A program made the position numbers and the translations under genes. Source: Haloflavibacter putidus (GTDB lineage: Bacteria; Bacteroidota; Bacteroidia; Flavobacteriales; Flavobacteriaceae). From it: a stretch of 64,000 bases of DNA. Location: positions 186,001 to 250,000 of the forward strand of contig NZ_VIAR01000002.1 in the NCBI RefSeq assembly GCF_006546625.1. The letters are read 5' to 3'. A model generated the notes under the pieces. That model saw only the letters and a list, made by a program, of their open reading frames with translations. It did no database searches and was not told where the DNA came from. Below are positions 15,327 through 24,947 of the stretch, piece by piece; the stretch's first letter is position 1, and the number at the start of each line of letters is the position of its first letter.

Positions 15327-17870
15327 ATGGCTGAAGGAGAAAAGCTGATTCCCATTAATATCGAAGATGAAATGAAGTCTGCCTACATTGATTATTCAAT
15401 GTCGGTCATTGTGTCACGTGCGCTGCCAGATGTTCGTGATGGTTTAAAACCCGTTCACAGAAGGGTTTTATTTGGAATGTATGAATTGGGCGTACTTTCC
15501 AACCGCTCACATAAAAAATCTGCTAGAATTGTAGGGGAGGTTTTAGGTAAATATCACCCACACGGTGATACCTCTGTTTATGATACGATGGTTAGAATGG
15601 CGCAAGAATGGAGTTTGCGTTATATGCTGGTGGATGGTCAAGGTAACTTTGGCTCTGTAGACGGCGATAGTCCTGCTGCAATGCGTTATACAGAAGCACG
15701 AATGCGCAAATTGAGCGAAGATATGCTTTCTGATATCGATAAAGATACAGTAGATCATCAATTAAATTTTGACGATACCATAGAAGAACCGACAGTTTTA
15801 CCTACGCGCGTTCCCAATTTGTTAGTTAATGGCGCTAGTGGTATTGCAGTAGGTATGGCTACCAATATGCCGCCGCACAACCTATCGGAAGTGGTAGACG
15901 GTACCGTAGCTTACATAGAAAACCACGATATAGAAATAGAAGAATTAATTCAACACATTAAAGCGCCAGATTTCCCTACAGGGGGAATTATTTATGGCTA
16001 TGATGGTGTGCGAGAAGCTTTCAAAACCGGCCGTGGTCGCGTTATAATGCGTGCAAAAGCGCATATGGAAGAAGTGAAAGGGAGAGAATGCATTGTAGTT
16101 ACTGAAATTCCTTACCAAGTAAATAAGGCCGATATGATTAAGAAAACGGCAGACTTGGTAAACGATAAAAAGATTGAAGGTATTTCTTTAATTAGAGATG
16201 AATCTGATAGAAATGGGATGCGCGTTGTTTATATGATAAAACGCGACGCTATTCCTAATATAGTACTTAATACCTTGTATAAGCATACCGCTTTACAATC
16301 ATCTTTTAGTGTAAATAATATTGCTTTGGTTAACGGTAGACCGGAAATGCTAAATCTAAAAGATATGATTATGCATTTTGTAGATCACCGTCACGAAGTG
16401 GTTTTACGTCGCACCCAATTTTTACTTAAAAAAGCAGAAGATCGCGCTCATATATTAGAAGGCTTAATAATTGCTTCAGATAATATTGATGAAGTAATTG
16501 CACTTATTCGCTCTTCTAACAATACAGAAGAAGCTCGTAATAAATTAATAGAGCGTTTTGAGTTGAGTGAAGTACAAGCCAAAGCAATTGTAGAAATGCG
16601 TCTACGACAACTAACCGGTCTAGAGCAAGATAAATTGCGTATCGAGTACGAAGATTTAATGAAAACCATAGAAGATCTCAAAGATATTCTAGCGCGCAAA
16701 GAAAGGCGTATGGAGATTATTAAAGAAGAGCTTCTAGAAATTAAAGAAAAGTACGGAGACGAGCGCAGATCAGAGATAAACTATGCCGGAGGCGATTTAA
16801 GTATGGAAGACATGATTCCAGACGAGCAAGTTGTTATCTCAATTTCCCATGCAGGCTATATTAAAAGAACACCGCTTACAGAGTATAAAAAACAAAATAG
16901 AGGAGGAGTTGGCTCTAAAGCATCTACAACCAGAAACGAAGACTTTTTAGAATATCTTTTTGTAGGTACCAACCATCAATACATGATTTTCTTTACCCAA
17001 GCAGGTAAATGTTTTTGGATGCGCGTTTTTGAAATACCAGAAGGCAGTAAAACTTCTAAAGGTCGCGCCATACAAAACCTTATCAATATAGATCCTGAAG
17101 ATAAAGTAAAAGCTTTTATCTGTACGGAAGATCTCAAAAACGAAGAGTACATCAATAATCATTATGTGATTATGGCCACCAAAAAAGGTCAGGTTAAGAA
17201 AACTTCTTTAGAAAAATATTCCAGACCTAGATCTAATGGTATTAATGCGATAACCATAAAAGAAGGAGATGAATTGCTTTCTGCAAGGCTTACTACCGGA
17301 GACAGCGAAATTATGCTCGCTGCAAAAAGTGGTAAATGTATTCGTTTTGAAGAAAGTAAAACACGTCCTATGGGTAGAAACGCTTCAGGAGTTCGTGGTA
17401 TTCGATTAGATAGCGATAAAGACGAAGTAATAGGTCTGGTTACAGTAAATGACCAAGAAACAGATATTTTGGTAGTTTCTGAAAACGGTTACGGAAAACG
17501 TTCCAGCTTAGAAGATTATCGTGTTACCAATCGTGGAGGTAAAGGAGTAAAAACTATTTCGATTACCGAAAAAACCGGAGAATTAGTGGCTATGAAAAAC
17601 GTAACTGATTTAGATGATCTTATGATTATCAACAAATCTGGCGTAGCTATAAGAATTGCCGTAGCAGATCTTCGGGTGATGGGGCGTGCAACGCAAGGCG
17701 TACGTTTAATAAATTTACGAGAAGATGATTCTATTGCAGCCGTTGCAAAAATTGTAAACGAAGAGGAAGAAGAAGAGATGATTGAAGAAACCGGGGAAGA
17801 AAATACCCACGAAGAAGACGGCTCTTTAAACGATGGCACAAATCTTGATAAAACGGAAGAAGAAGAATAA
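15327..17870 (+). CDS. gyrA: DNA gyrase subunit A
   Basis: 847 residues. The catalytic Tyr is Y121 in [10 protein letters not shown]. The quinolone-resistance region reads [10 protein letters not shown], with Thr at the position of E. coli Ser83; Thr is the ordinary residue in some flavobacteria, so this alone does not show resistance. The C-terminal half contains the pinwheel blades with the GyrA-box KKQNRGGVG (around residue 530), which separates GyrA from ParC. A very acidic tail ([11 protein letters not shown] and beyond) closes the protein. GyrA cuts and rejoins DNA in the A2B2 gyrase; gyrB is not in the window. The TPR gene follows after 20 bases, probably in the same transcript. Confidence 0.98.
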   Translation: MAEGEKLIPINIEDEMKSAYIDYSMSVIVSRALPDVRDGLKPVHRRVLFGMYELGVLSNRSHKKSARIVGEVLGKYHPHGDTSVYDTMVRMAQEWSLRYMLVDGQGNFGSVDGDSPAAMRYTEARMRKLSEDMLSDIDKDTVDHQLNFDDTIEEPTVLPTRVPNLLVNGASGIAVGMATNMPPHNLSEVVDGTVAYIENHDIEIEELIQHIKAPDFPTGGIIYGYDGVREAFKTGRGRVIMRAKAHMEEVKGRECIVVTEIPYQVNKADMIKKTADLVNDKKIEGISLIRDESDRNGMRVVYMIKRDAIPNIVLNTLYKHTALQSSFSVNNIALVNGRPEMLNLKDMIMHFVDHRHEVVLRRTQFLLKKAEDRAHILEGLIIASDNIDEVIALIRSSNNTEEARNKLIERFELSEVQAKAIVEMRLRQLTGLEQDKLRIEYEDLMKTIEDLKDILARKERRMEIIKEELLEIKEKYGDERRSEINYAGGDLSMEDMIPDEQVVISISHAGYIKRTPLTEYKKQNRGGVGSKASTTRNEDFLEYLFVGTNHQYMIFFTQAGKCFWMRVFEIPEGSKTSKGRAIQNLINIDPEDKVKAFICTEDLKNEEYINNHYVIMATKKGQVKKTSLEKYSRPRSNGINAITIKEGDELLSARLTTGDSEIMLAAKSGKCIRFEESKTRPMGRNASGVRGIRLDSDKDEVIGLVTVNDQETDILVVSENGYGKRSSLEDYRVTNRGGKGVKTISITEKTGELVAMKNVTDLDDLMIINKSGVAIRIAVADLRVMGRATQGVRLINLREDDSIAAVAKIVNEEEEEEMIEETGEENTHEEDGSLNDGTNLDKTEEEE

Positions 17871-17890
17871 ATCATAAAACAAAAACTAAA

Positions 17891-19135
17891 ATGAAAAAGA
17901 GTTTTTTAACAATAGGCTTGTCTTTGGTTACAATTTTAGCCTTTGGACAACGTAAAGAAATAAGAAAAGCAGGTGATGCTGTAGAAGAAGGTGATTACAA
18001 GTATGCAAAATCTTTAATTAATTCTGTAGAGGGTCAAGTTGCCTCTGAAAAAGATCGTATAAAAGGAGATTTTTATTTGGCAAAAGGACGCGCATATTTA
18101 GGTGCCAAACCCGAAACTGCAACGATTAAAGATTTAATGACCTCTGCCAATGCTTTTCAAAAAGCAATTGAGTATGGCGAAGAGCAAGAAGGAGAGCAAG
18201 GTTTAACAAAGGTTAAAGATGCAATGGTAAATAGTGCAATTGCAGATCAAAACCAACAGAAATTATCTTCTTCGGCAGAAAAATTAATAGCGGCTTATGA
18301 TTTAAATACACAAGACACTATTTATCTTTATTACGCTGCTGCCAATATGTTTCAGGCAGGAGAAAAAGATAAAGCCTTAGAGTATTTTCAGAAGTTAGAC
18401 AAAATGGGTTATACCGGAGAGGGTATACAGTACACAGCGGTAGAGAAAGAAACCGGCGAAGTACAAACTTTTCAGAATAAAAAGAATCGTGATATCTACA
18501 TCAAAAGTGGAGACTATATAAATCCGGGAGAAGAAGAAATTCCTTCCAAGAAAGGAGATATCATTAGAAGTATTGCACAAATACATATTGAAAACGATAA
18601 TGATAAAAAAGCTATAGAAGCTATAAACCGTGCTAAAGCAGAAAGTCCGGACGATCCTAGTCTAATGTTGGCAGAAGCTAATATCTATTACAGAATGGGT
18701 AAATTGGATAAGTATAGTGAGCTGGTAGAAAAGGTTATTGAAAAAGATCCTAATAACGCCGGTTTGTACTACAATTTAGGAATTACCTCTATGCAAATGG
18801 AAAGACCCGAAAAAGCTGTAGAATATTACAAACAAGCTATAGAAATTGATCCTTCTATGACAGATGCCTATATTAATTTAGCTTCCGCAAAGTTAATGAA
18901 AGAGCAAGAAATTATAGACGAGATGAATAATTTAGGAATGTCTAAAGAAGATAACAAGCGCTATGAGGAGTTGGGTGAGGAAAGAAAAGAATTATACCAA
19001 GAAGCTTTACCTTATTTAGAGAAAGCTACAGAATTAGACCCAAATAATACAGAAGCTATAAGAACGCTTAGAAATATTTACCTTCAGTTAGGCGAAGATG
19101 AAAAAGCAGAGCAAATGAAGAATAAATTAAATTAG
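17891..19135 (+). CDS. Secreted tetratricopeptide-repeat protein
   Basis: 414 residues with a signal peptide (MKKSFLTIGLSLVTILAFGQ, cleavage near residue 20), so probably periplasmic. Several TPR units are visible: residues about 130-165 (YLYYAAANMFQAGEKDKALEYF), 225-290 (KKAIEAINRAKAESPDDPSLML), 300-340 (AGLYYNLGITSMQMERPEKA) and a final repeat near 375-410. A scaffold or assembly role is typical, but no partner can be named. The position right behind gyrA appears conserved in flavobacteria as far as I recall. It ends at a strong terminator. Confidence 0.88.
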   Translation: MKKSFLTIGLSLVTILAFGQRKEIRKAGDAVEEGDYKYAKSLINSVEGQVASEKDRIKGDFYLAKGRAYLGAKPETATIKDLMTSANAFQKAIEYGEEQEGEQGLTKVKDAMVNSAIADQNQQKLSSSAEKLIAAYDLNTQDTIYLYYAAANMFQAGEKDKALEYFQKLDKMGYTGEGIQYTAVEKETGEVQTFQNKKNRDIYIKSGDYINPGEEEIPSKKGDIIRSIAQIHIENDNDKKAIEAINRAKAESPDDPSLMLAEANIYYRMGKLDKYSELVEKVIEKDPNNAGLYYNLGITSMQMERPEKAVEYYKQAIEIDPSMTDAYINLASAKLMKEQEIIDEMNNLGMSKEDNKRYEELGEERKELYQEALPYLEKATELDPNNTEAIRTLRNIYLQLGEDEKAEQMKNKLN

Positions 19136-19157
19136 AAATTCTTTCGTTCTCCTTAAT

Positions 19158-19190
19158 AAAAAAACCGTTGGCAAATGCCAACGGTTTTTT
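19158..19190 (+). terminator. Rho-independent terminator after the gyrA-TPR operon
   Basis: The stem AAAAACCGTTGGCA pairs with TGCCAACGGTTTTT around a 2-3 base loop, followed by a T-run. It separates the gyrA transcript from the pigment cluster. Confidence 0.9.
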
Positions 19191-19260
19191 ATTTTAGCAG
19201 ACTTTTGTAATAGAAATTTAACAGCACTTGGTTAAGCTCGCATAACAAAAATAAATTAAT

Positions 19261-20139
19261 ATGGCAGAGTGGACGGGAAAATCCCGAGGAACAGTTTTAG
19301 GCTTTAAAGTTTTTGTGTTTTTTATCAAAAATTTTGGAGTCAAAGCGGCCTATTGGCTCACAGCTTTGCCAATTCCTTACTTTGTTTTTTTTGCTCCCAA
19401 AGCCACAAAAAGTAATTTTTATTTTTTGCACAAACGTCTACAATTTTCCAAACCCAAAGCCGCTCTTGGCGTTCTAAAAACCTATTATGCGTTCGGGCAG
19501 GTTTTAATAGATCGTTTGGCTATTAATTTAAACCAAAAAAAGAAATATAGTTTTGAGTTAGATGGCGTAAAACATATAGAAAACTTATTAACGCAAAAAT
19601 CGGGTGGCTTTTTGTTTACCGCACATATAGGTAATTTTAACTTAGCCAATAATTTCTTTCAAGACTTAACGCCCAAAGCAAAAGTAAATATGCTTATGAC
19701 AGATAATGAGCATGAGCAAATTAAAGAATATATTAGTTCTATAGCAGAAAATAACAGGTTAAATATTATATTGGTTAAAGAAGATTTCTCGCATATTTTT
19801 AAAATTAAAGAAGCGCTTAGTAACAATCAACTTATAGTGATAGCCGCAGATAGAGACGGAAAAGATAAAAACATCCCAATGCAGTTCTTAAATAAAACTA
19901 CACAAGTTTTAGAAGGTCCTTATAAATTGGCTTCCATCATAAAACGTCCTATTTTATTTGTACACATTATGCGAGAAAGCAATTATCACTACCATCTTTA
20001 CGCTAGACCCTTCCGGGGAAAAAATTATCGCATTACCACAATTTTAGAATGTTATTTTAAAGATTTAGAAGAAAAAGTAAAGAAGTATCCATACCAATGG
20101 TTTAACTTTTATGATTATTGGAAAGCGTTTAAAAACTAA
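19261..20139 (+). CDS. LpxL/HtrB-like lipid acyltransferase of the pigment cluster
   Basis: 292 residues related to lysophospholipid and lipid A acyltransferases (LPLAT fold, membrane-associated N-terminus with hydrophobic stretches about 15-45). The usual HX4D/E catalytic motif appears as AHIGNFNLA: His122 is followed by Asn127 where Glu or Asp is expected. Later conserved blocks are present (AADRDGKDKNIPMQFL, GPYKLASI). In aryl-polyene clusters such enzymes are thought to attach the polyene acyl chain to a glycerol-, sugar- or lipid-type carrier. It is the first gene of the cluster, eight bases before the dehydratase gene, and has no typical strong promoter box. The Asn may alter or impair catalysis. 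Confidence 0.82.
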   Translation: MAEWTGKSRGTVLGFKVFVFFIKNFGVKAAYWLTALPIPYFVFFAPKATKSNFYFLHKRLQFSKPKAALGVLKTYYAFGQVLIDRLAINLNQKKKYSFELDGVKHIENLLTQKSGGFLFTAHIGNFNLANNFFQDLTPKAKVNMLMTDNEHEQIKEYISSIAENNRLNIILVKEDFSHIFKIKEALSNNQLIVIAADRDGKDKNIPMQFLNKTTQVLEGPYKLASIIKRPILFVHIMRESNYHYHLYARPFRGKNYRITTILECYFKDLEEKVKKYPYQWFNFYDYWKAFKN

Positions 20140-20147
20140 AGATAAAT

Positions 20148-20588
20148 ATGCCTGAAAAATCATTACTTACGGAAGAAGAAGTAAGCCTGTTATTACCACA
20201 AAAAGAACCTTTTGTCCTGGTAGATGCTTTATATTCTTGCAAGGCTTCATTAGCTAAAACAGGTTTTAATATTCCGAAAGAACATAGCTTGGTAGAAGAT
20301 AGTTTTTTATCAGAAGCAGGAATTTTAGAAAATATGGCGCAAAGTATTGCGCTAAAAGCTGGTTATTTGGCAAAGCACCAAAAGCAAAACACTCCAAAAA
20401 TTGGTTATCTGGCAGCCATTAAAAACGCTAAAATTTACCATCTTCCCAAAGTAGGACAAAAAATCACTACCCAAATTAAGCTCACTCACGCCTTAGGTAC
20501 CATAAAACGCTATCATGCAGAAATAAAAGATATGCAAAACAAGGCTTTGGCAAGTGCCGAAATTACAACAACTTTAGCCAAAGAATAA
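20148..20588 (+). CDS. FabZ-like 3-hydroxyacyl-ACP dehydratase (hotdog fold)
   Basis: 146 residues of the hotdog fold, of the type found in aryl-polyene and flexirubin clusters. It opens with LLPQKEPFVLVDAL, the conserved FabZ-like start (usually LLPHRxPFLLVD). Candidate catalytic residues are H46 (PKEHSLVED) and E61 (ILENMAQS), with spacing like FabZ. The classical HFPGxPxxPG loop is replaced, as in pigment-specific dehydratases. It would remove water from hydroxyacyl-ACP in each polyene extension cycle. It is tightly linked to the acyltransferase gene upstream. Confidence 0.83.
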   Translation: MPEKSLLTEEEVSLLLPQKEPFVLVDALYSCKASLAKTGFNIPKEHSLVEDSFLSEAGILENMAQSIALKAGYLAKHQKQNTPKIGYLAAIKNAKIYHLPKVGQKITTQIKLTHALGTIKRYHAEIKDMQNKALASAEITTTLAKE

Positions 20589-20597
20589 CGCTTTTTA

Positions 20598-20622
20598 TTG
20601 GTTAAAGTATTTGGTACTTTTG
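20598..20622 (+). promoter_or_regulatory. Possible internal promoter in the pigment cluster
   Basis: TACTTTTG at 20615-20622 is an exact TAnnTTTG box in the only real gap (73 bases) of the early cluster. The best upstream TTG (20598-20600) is just 14 bases away, shorter than usual, so this is tentative. Confidence 0.4.
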
Positions 20623-20661
20623 CAAGAGGTATCAAAATCATAAATTGGCTCCAAACCTACA

Positions 20662-21816
20662 ATGGCAAAAACGACGAAAAAAGCGTATATAACCAATACC
20701 GAAATTATTTCGCCTTTGGGTTTTTCTGTTCAGGAAAACTACGAAAACTTGGTTAATGGCCTTAGCGGAATAAAATATATAGAGGATAAAAATTATTTAG
20801 ACAAAGCTTTTTTTGGAGCACAACTTCCAGAAAAAGCCTTAGAAAAAGCTTTTGAAGATCTCTCTGCAACTTCTAAAAATTATACCAAATTAGAAAAAAT
20901 GTTGCTCCTGGCCGTAGACAAAATTTTAGATAAAAATCCCGATTTAGACTTAAACAAAACAGCGGTTATTATTTCTACCACCAAAGGAAATATAGATGCC
21001 TTAAGCCACGACAATGCTTTCCCTAAAGAAAGAGCAAAATTATTTGAACTTGCCAAACAACTACAAACTTTTTTTAATCTTCCTCAAACTCCAATTGTGC
21101 TTTCTAATGCTTGTATTTCCGGAGGTTTGGCAATTGCGGTGGGTAAAAAATTAATCACACATCAAAATTACGACCATGCGCTTATAGTTGGTGGTGATAT
21201 TTTATCAAAATTTACCGTTTCGGGATTTTCTTCCTTTCAGGCTTTAGATTCCAAAATTTGTGCGCCTTTTTGCAAAGAACGCAACGGCATTAATTTAGGA
21301 GAAGCTGCGGCCTGTATTTTGCTAAGCGCTAAATCAATGTCTCAAAATGGCATAAGCATAGACGGCGAAGCCACAGCAAACGATGCCAATCATATTTCGG
21401 GACCGTCTAAAACCGGTGACGGACTTTATAAAAGCATACAAAACGCACTAAAAGAAGCGCAGCTTACTGCCAAAGAAATAGATTTTATATCTGCGCACGG
21501 TACGGCCACAATTTATAACGACGAGATGGAGGCTAAAGCTTTTTCGCGGGCAGGTTTGCAAGCCATTCCGCTTAACAGTTTAAAAGCACATTATGGTCAT
21601 ACTTTGGGAGCTTCGGCTTTATTAGAAACGATAATTAGTGTTGAGTGTATGAAAAGAAATCAATTGCTTCCCAATTTTAACTTTACGGAAATGGGCACTT
21701 CCAAGAAATTGGAAATAATCACCCAACTAAGCCAAAAATCCTTAAGAAATGTTTTAAAAACAGCTTCGGGTTTTGGCGGATGTAATTTTGCAATGCTTTT
21801 AAAAAAACAAGCCTGA
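20662..21816 (+). CDS. Beta-ketoacyl-ACP synthase (KAS II type), pigment cluster
   Basis: 384 residues of thiolase fold with the complete KS active site: Cys151 in SNACISGG, His279 in SAHGTATIYND, and Lys308/His313 in SLKAHYGHTLGA. It would condense malonyl-ACP with the growing polyene. Two intact ketosynthases occur in this cluster, and this one diverges in the N-terminus (SPLGFSVQENYENL). Its stop codon overlaps the start of the next gene by one base, suggesting translational coupling. Confidence 0.9.
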   Translation: MAKTTKKAYITNTEIISPLGFSVQENYENLVNGLSGIKYIEDKNYLDKAFFGAQLPEKALEKAFEDLSATSKNYTKLEKMLLLAVDKILDKNPDLDLNKTAVIISTTKGNIDALSHDNAFPKERAKLFELAKQLQTFFNLPQTPIVLSNACISGGLAIAVGKKLITHQNYDHALIVGGDILSKFTVSGFSSFQALDSKICAPFCKERNGINLGEAAACILLSAKSMSQNGISIDGEATANDANHISGPSKTGDGLYKSIQNALKEAQLTAKEIDFISAHGTATIYNDEMEAKAFSRAGLQAIPLNSLKAHYGHTLGASALLETIISVECMKRNQLLPNFNFTEMGTSKKLEIITQLSQKSLRNVLKTASGFGGCNFAMLLKKQA

Positions 21817-22433
21817 TGAATGCTACTTTTCAAATAACAGATTTTGTGCATCTTAACAGCCGCGGTTTATTCCGTAAAGAAAATATGCTTTATCCAAAAT
21901 CTAACGAAATAAGTTTAGCAGATTTTTTAAAAAGTATTTATAAAGAGGAAAACCTAGCGTATCCAAAGTTTTATAAAATGGATTTGCTCTCTAAAATGGG
22001 AATTATTTGTACAGAAATTTTACTACAAGAAAATGAAATTGATAAAAATACTGCTTTGGTTTTTCAAAACAATGCCAGTAGTTTATCAACAGATTTAGAG
22101 CATCAAAAAAGCATTAGCCAAAAAGAAAATGCAATGGCTTCTCCTGCTGTTTTTGTTTATACTTTACCCAATATTGTAATGGGCGAAATTGCTATTAAGC
22201 ACAATTTGAAAAGCGAAAACGCTTTTTTTATTGCAGAAAATTTCACGCCAGATTTTATTCACACCTATACCAGTATTCTCCTGCAAACCAACAAAGCAAA
22301 TAGTGCAATTTGTGGTTGGATAGATTTGTATAACGACAGATATAATGTATTTTTGGCCTTGATTTCCAACAAAGGAAAAATAGGGTTTACCCCAGATAAT
22401 CTGAAACAATTATACCATAGTGTAGATGAGTGA
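21816..22433 (+). CDS. Short ketosynthase-like protein of the pigment cluster, function unknown
   Basis: 205 residues. Segments such as NTALVFQNNASSL and MASPAVFVYTLPNIVMGEIAIK resemble the N-terminal half of a ketosynthase (thiolase fold), but no active-site Cys aligns and the His-containing C-terminal half is missing. Similar short proteins occur in flexirubin-type clusters, as far as I recall, without an assigned role; a structural partner of a ketosynthase is one possibility. It overlaps the KS gene by one base and the ACP gene by eight, which supports a dedicated function rather than decay. Confidence 0.65.
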   Translation: MNATFQITDFVHLNSRGLFRKENMLYPKSNEISLADFLKSIYKEENLAYPKFYKMDLLSKMGIICTEILLQENEIDKNTALVFQNNASSLSTDLEHQKSISQKENAMASPAVFVYTLPNIVMGEIAIKHNLKSENAFFIAENFTPDFIHTYTSILLQTNKANSAICGWIDLYNDRYNVFLALISNKGKIGFTPDNLKQLYHSVDE

Positions 22434-22680
22434 TTTAAGAAAGGAGTTAAAGCTTAAAATTATTAAGCAACTCAATTTAGAAGACTTAGAAGTAAGCGAT
22501 ATTAGCAATAAAGACGAACTTTTTGGCGATGCTATTGGTTTAGATTCTATAGACGCTTTAGAGCTAATCGTGCTTCTAGAAAAAGATTATGGCCTTAAAA
22601 TAACCAATCCAGAAAAAGGTAAAGAAATTTTTTATAGCGTAGATACGATGGCAAATTATATAGAACAGCACCAAAAATAA
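22426..22680 (+). CDS. Acyl carrier protein of the pigment cluster
   Basis: 84 residues, four-helix ACP. The phosphopantetheine site is Ser41 in GLDSIDALELIVLLE, the standard DSxxxxE motif. It carries the growing polyene as a thioester for the ketosynthases and dehydratases beside it. It has only moderate negative charge compared with fatty-acid AcpP, as in other pathway-specific ACPs. It overlaps the preceding gene by eight bases and lies two bases before the next ketosynthase. Confidence 0.92.
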   Translation: MSDLRKELKLKIIKQLNLEDLEVSDISNKDELFGDAIGLDSIDALELIVLLEKDYGLKITNPEKGKEIFYSVDTMANYIEQHQK

Positions 22681-22682
22681 GT

Positions 22683-23879
22683 ATGAAAACCCGCGTGGCA
22701 ATAACCGGTATGGGAGTCATCTCTGCTATTGGCAACACAGTAGCCGAAAATTTTGCCAGTCTATGTAATTCTGAATCAGGTTTACGTCATCTCGATTTTT
22801 TAGACACCAAACACGCAAACAATTATTTATTTGGAGAAGTTAAACAAAGCAATACGGCATTGGTGCAAAAATTAAACCTGCCTAACGATAATAATTTTAC
22901 CCGTGGAGCTTTATTGGCAAGCCTCGCAGCCAAAGAAGCTCTAAAAAACGCAAATTTAGAAAATTTACCGCGCGATTTAGCTTTTATAAATGCCACAAGC
23001 GTGGGAGGTATGGATTATACCGAAAAATATTACCGTAAGTTTTCCGACAAGCAGAAAACACAAAAATATATAGAAGCGCAACATCCGGGTTTTACTACAG
23101 ATGTTATTGCCGCACATTTAGGTTGTAAAAATCTGGTAACCACCATTAGTACAGCTTGTTCCAGCAGTGCAAACGCTATTTTAACGGGCACCAAACTGAT
23201 AGAAACCAACAAAGCCAAACAGGTTTTGGTTGGCGGGACAGATTGTTTGTCAAAATTTACCATTAATGGTTTTAAAAGTTTGTTGATTTTGTCTGAAAAA
23301 GCCTGTAAAGCCTTTGATGAAAATCGGGATGGCTTAAACCTGGGCGAAGCGGCAGCTTATTTAGTTTTAGAAAGCGAAGAAACTGCAAAACAAAGAAATC
23401 AACCTATTTTAAGCTATTGCAGTGGTTATGCCAACGCAAACGATGCTTACCACCAAACCGCTTCTTCGGCTACCGGCGAAGGAAATTATTTGGCCATTCA
23501 GCAAGCTTTGCAAAAAGCAAATTTAGACGCTTCTCAAATAGATTATATTTTGGCGCATGGCACGGCAACGATTAATAACGATGTATCGGAAGGCAAAGCG
23601 CTACAACGTATTTTTAAGAATTTTAATTTACCTCCGGTAAGTTCTACCAAAGCCTTTACCGGTCATACTTTGGGCGCTGCCGGCGCAGTAGAGGCTGTTT
23701 TTGCTATCTTAGCTTTGCAAAAACAAGTGGTTTTTAAAAATTTAAATTTTAAAAACAAAATGCCCGAAACTTCTATAAAACCGGTAGAAGATTTTCAGAC
23801 AAATAGAAACCAACACGTTTTGTCTAATTCTTTTGGGTTTGGCGGTAATTGTACCAGTTTAATTTTCAGTAAAGCATAG
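22683..23879 (+). CDS. Beta-ketoacyl-ACP synthase (FabF-like), pigment cluster
   Basis: 398 residues with a full Cys-His-His triad: Cys159 in STACSSSAN, His292 in LAHGTATINND, Lys323 and His328 in STKAFTGHTLGAAGAVE. It is closer to canonical FabF than the first ketosynthase. It is probably the catalytic half of a heterodimer with the following triad-less protein, as KS-alpha and chain-length factor are in type II polyketide synthases. That gene abuts it with no gap. Confidence 0.93.
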   Translation: MKTRVAITGMGVISAIGNTVAENFASLCNSESGLRHLDFLDTKHANNYLFGEVKQSNTALVQKLNLPNDNNFTRGALLASLAAKEALKNANLENLPRDLAFINATSVGGMDYTEKYYRKFSDKQKTQKYIEAQHPGFTTDVIAAHLGCKNLVTTISTACSSSANAILTGTKLIETNKAKQVLVGGTDCLSKFTINGFKSLLILSEKACKAFDENRDGLNLGEAAAYLVLESEETAKQRNQPILSYCSGYANANDAYHQTASSATGEGNYLAIQQALQKANLDASQIDYILAHGTATINNDVSEGKALQRIFKNFNLPPVSSTKAFTGHTLGAAGAVEAVFAILALQKQVVFKNLNFKNKMPETSIKPVEDFQTNRNQHVLSNSFGFGGNCTSLIFSKA

Positions 23880-24947
23880 ATGGAACCCAAAATTTACATA
23901 AACGGCACCGGTTCTATTTCTGCACAAAAAGCAAGTTTACAGGCTTTAGAGGGTCCAAATCTATATAATGCGCCAGTTTTAAAACATTGTTTTACAGATT
24001 TTAAGAAATATATTAGTCCGAGAGAAATGCGACGTATGTCTACTGCGGTAAAATTGGGCGTAGCAGCTGCAAATGCTAGTTTAGAAGATGCCAATGTAAA
24101 AGAATTATCCGGTATTTTGGTAGGAACAGGTATGGGATGTAAACAGGATTCTGATATTTTTCTGGAAGATATGCTGCAGAATAAAGAAGATTTTTTAACG
24201 CCAACCAAGTTTATACAATCTACCCACAACACGGTTTCAGGGCAAATTGCTTTACAATTAGATTGTAAAGCTTATAATACTACGTATGTACAAAGTTCGG
24301 TTTCTTTTGAAAGTGCTTTCTTAGATGCCGAAATGGAATTACAAACCGCCAAAAAGCACAAAAACTATCTAGTTGGTGGGGTAGACGAAATTTCTGATTA
24401 TAGTATAGATTTGCAACGCTTAGATGGACAAATAAAAGAAGAGAACTTTACCAATACACATTTAATGCAGCACATTTCTCCAGGAAGTATAATAGGCGAG
24501 GGGGCTTCTTTTTTTGTGTTGAGTAACTTCAAAAAAGCTAATTCTTATGCCCAATATTTAGGCAACAAAATTTATAATCAGTTGCAAGAAGATGAAGTCG
24601 AAATGGCTTTACGGAATTTTTTACAAGAAAAGGAAATAACGCTGAAAGATATTGATGCTATAATTTTAGGGCAAAATGCGATGCTGGTAGATCAGCCATA
24701 TTTTTCGGTTTTTTCTCAAGGAAAGTTGCAAGATATTCCGCAGTTATACTATAAACATTTGGTAGGCGAATTTTACACCGCTTCTGCCTATGCTTTTTGG
24801 TTGGCTTGTCATATTTTAAAAGAAGGTAAAATTCCACAAAGTTGTAAATTAAATCAGTTCCAAATCCGTAAAAAGCCTGAGTATATCTTATTATACAATG
24901 TATACCGTGGTAAAAACCATAGTTTTAGTCTTTTGCGCACATGTTAA
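23880..24947 (+). CDS. Ketosynthase-like protein without catalytic residues (chain-length-factor-like)
   Basis: 355 residues with the ketosynthase fold outline (YINGTGSISAQ start; MRRMSTAVKLGVAAANASLEDA; GILVGTGMGCKQDS; YLVGGVDEISDY; IIGEGASFFVLS). At the expected active site the sequence reads YVQSSVSFES, with no Cys. The HGT block is replaced by ILGQNAM and the GHT block by LVGEFYTASAY, so all three catalytic residues are gone. This matches chain-length-factor-type partners known from type II PKS and aryl-polyene systems. It starts directly after the stop of the active ketosynthase and overlaps the deacetylase gene by seven bases. Confidence 0.82.
   Translation: MEPKIYINGTGSISAQKASLQALEGPNLYNAPVLKHCFTDFKKYISPREMRRMSTAVKLGVAAANASLEDANVKELSGILVGTGMGCKQDSDIFLEDMLQNKEDFLTPTKFIQSTHNTVSGQIALQLDCKAYNTTYVQSSVSFESAFLDAEMELQTAKKHKNYLVGGVDEISDYSIDLQRLDGQIKEENFTNTHLMQHISPGSIIGEGASFFVLSNFKKANSYAQYLGNKIYNQLQEDEVEMALRNFLQEKEITLKDIDAIILGQNAMLVDQPYFSVFSQGKLQDIPQLYYKHLVGEFYTASAYAFWLACHILKEGKIPQSCKLNQFQIRKKPEYILLYNVYRGKNHSFSLLRTC

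Noticed and set aside
15327-17870. ParC instead of GyrA; quinolone-resistance mutation at Thr82
   Set aside because: The GyrA-box KKQNRGGVG marks gyrase; Thr is a normal residue here in some flavobacteria.
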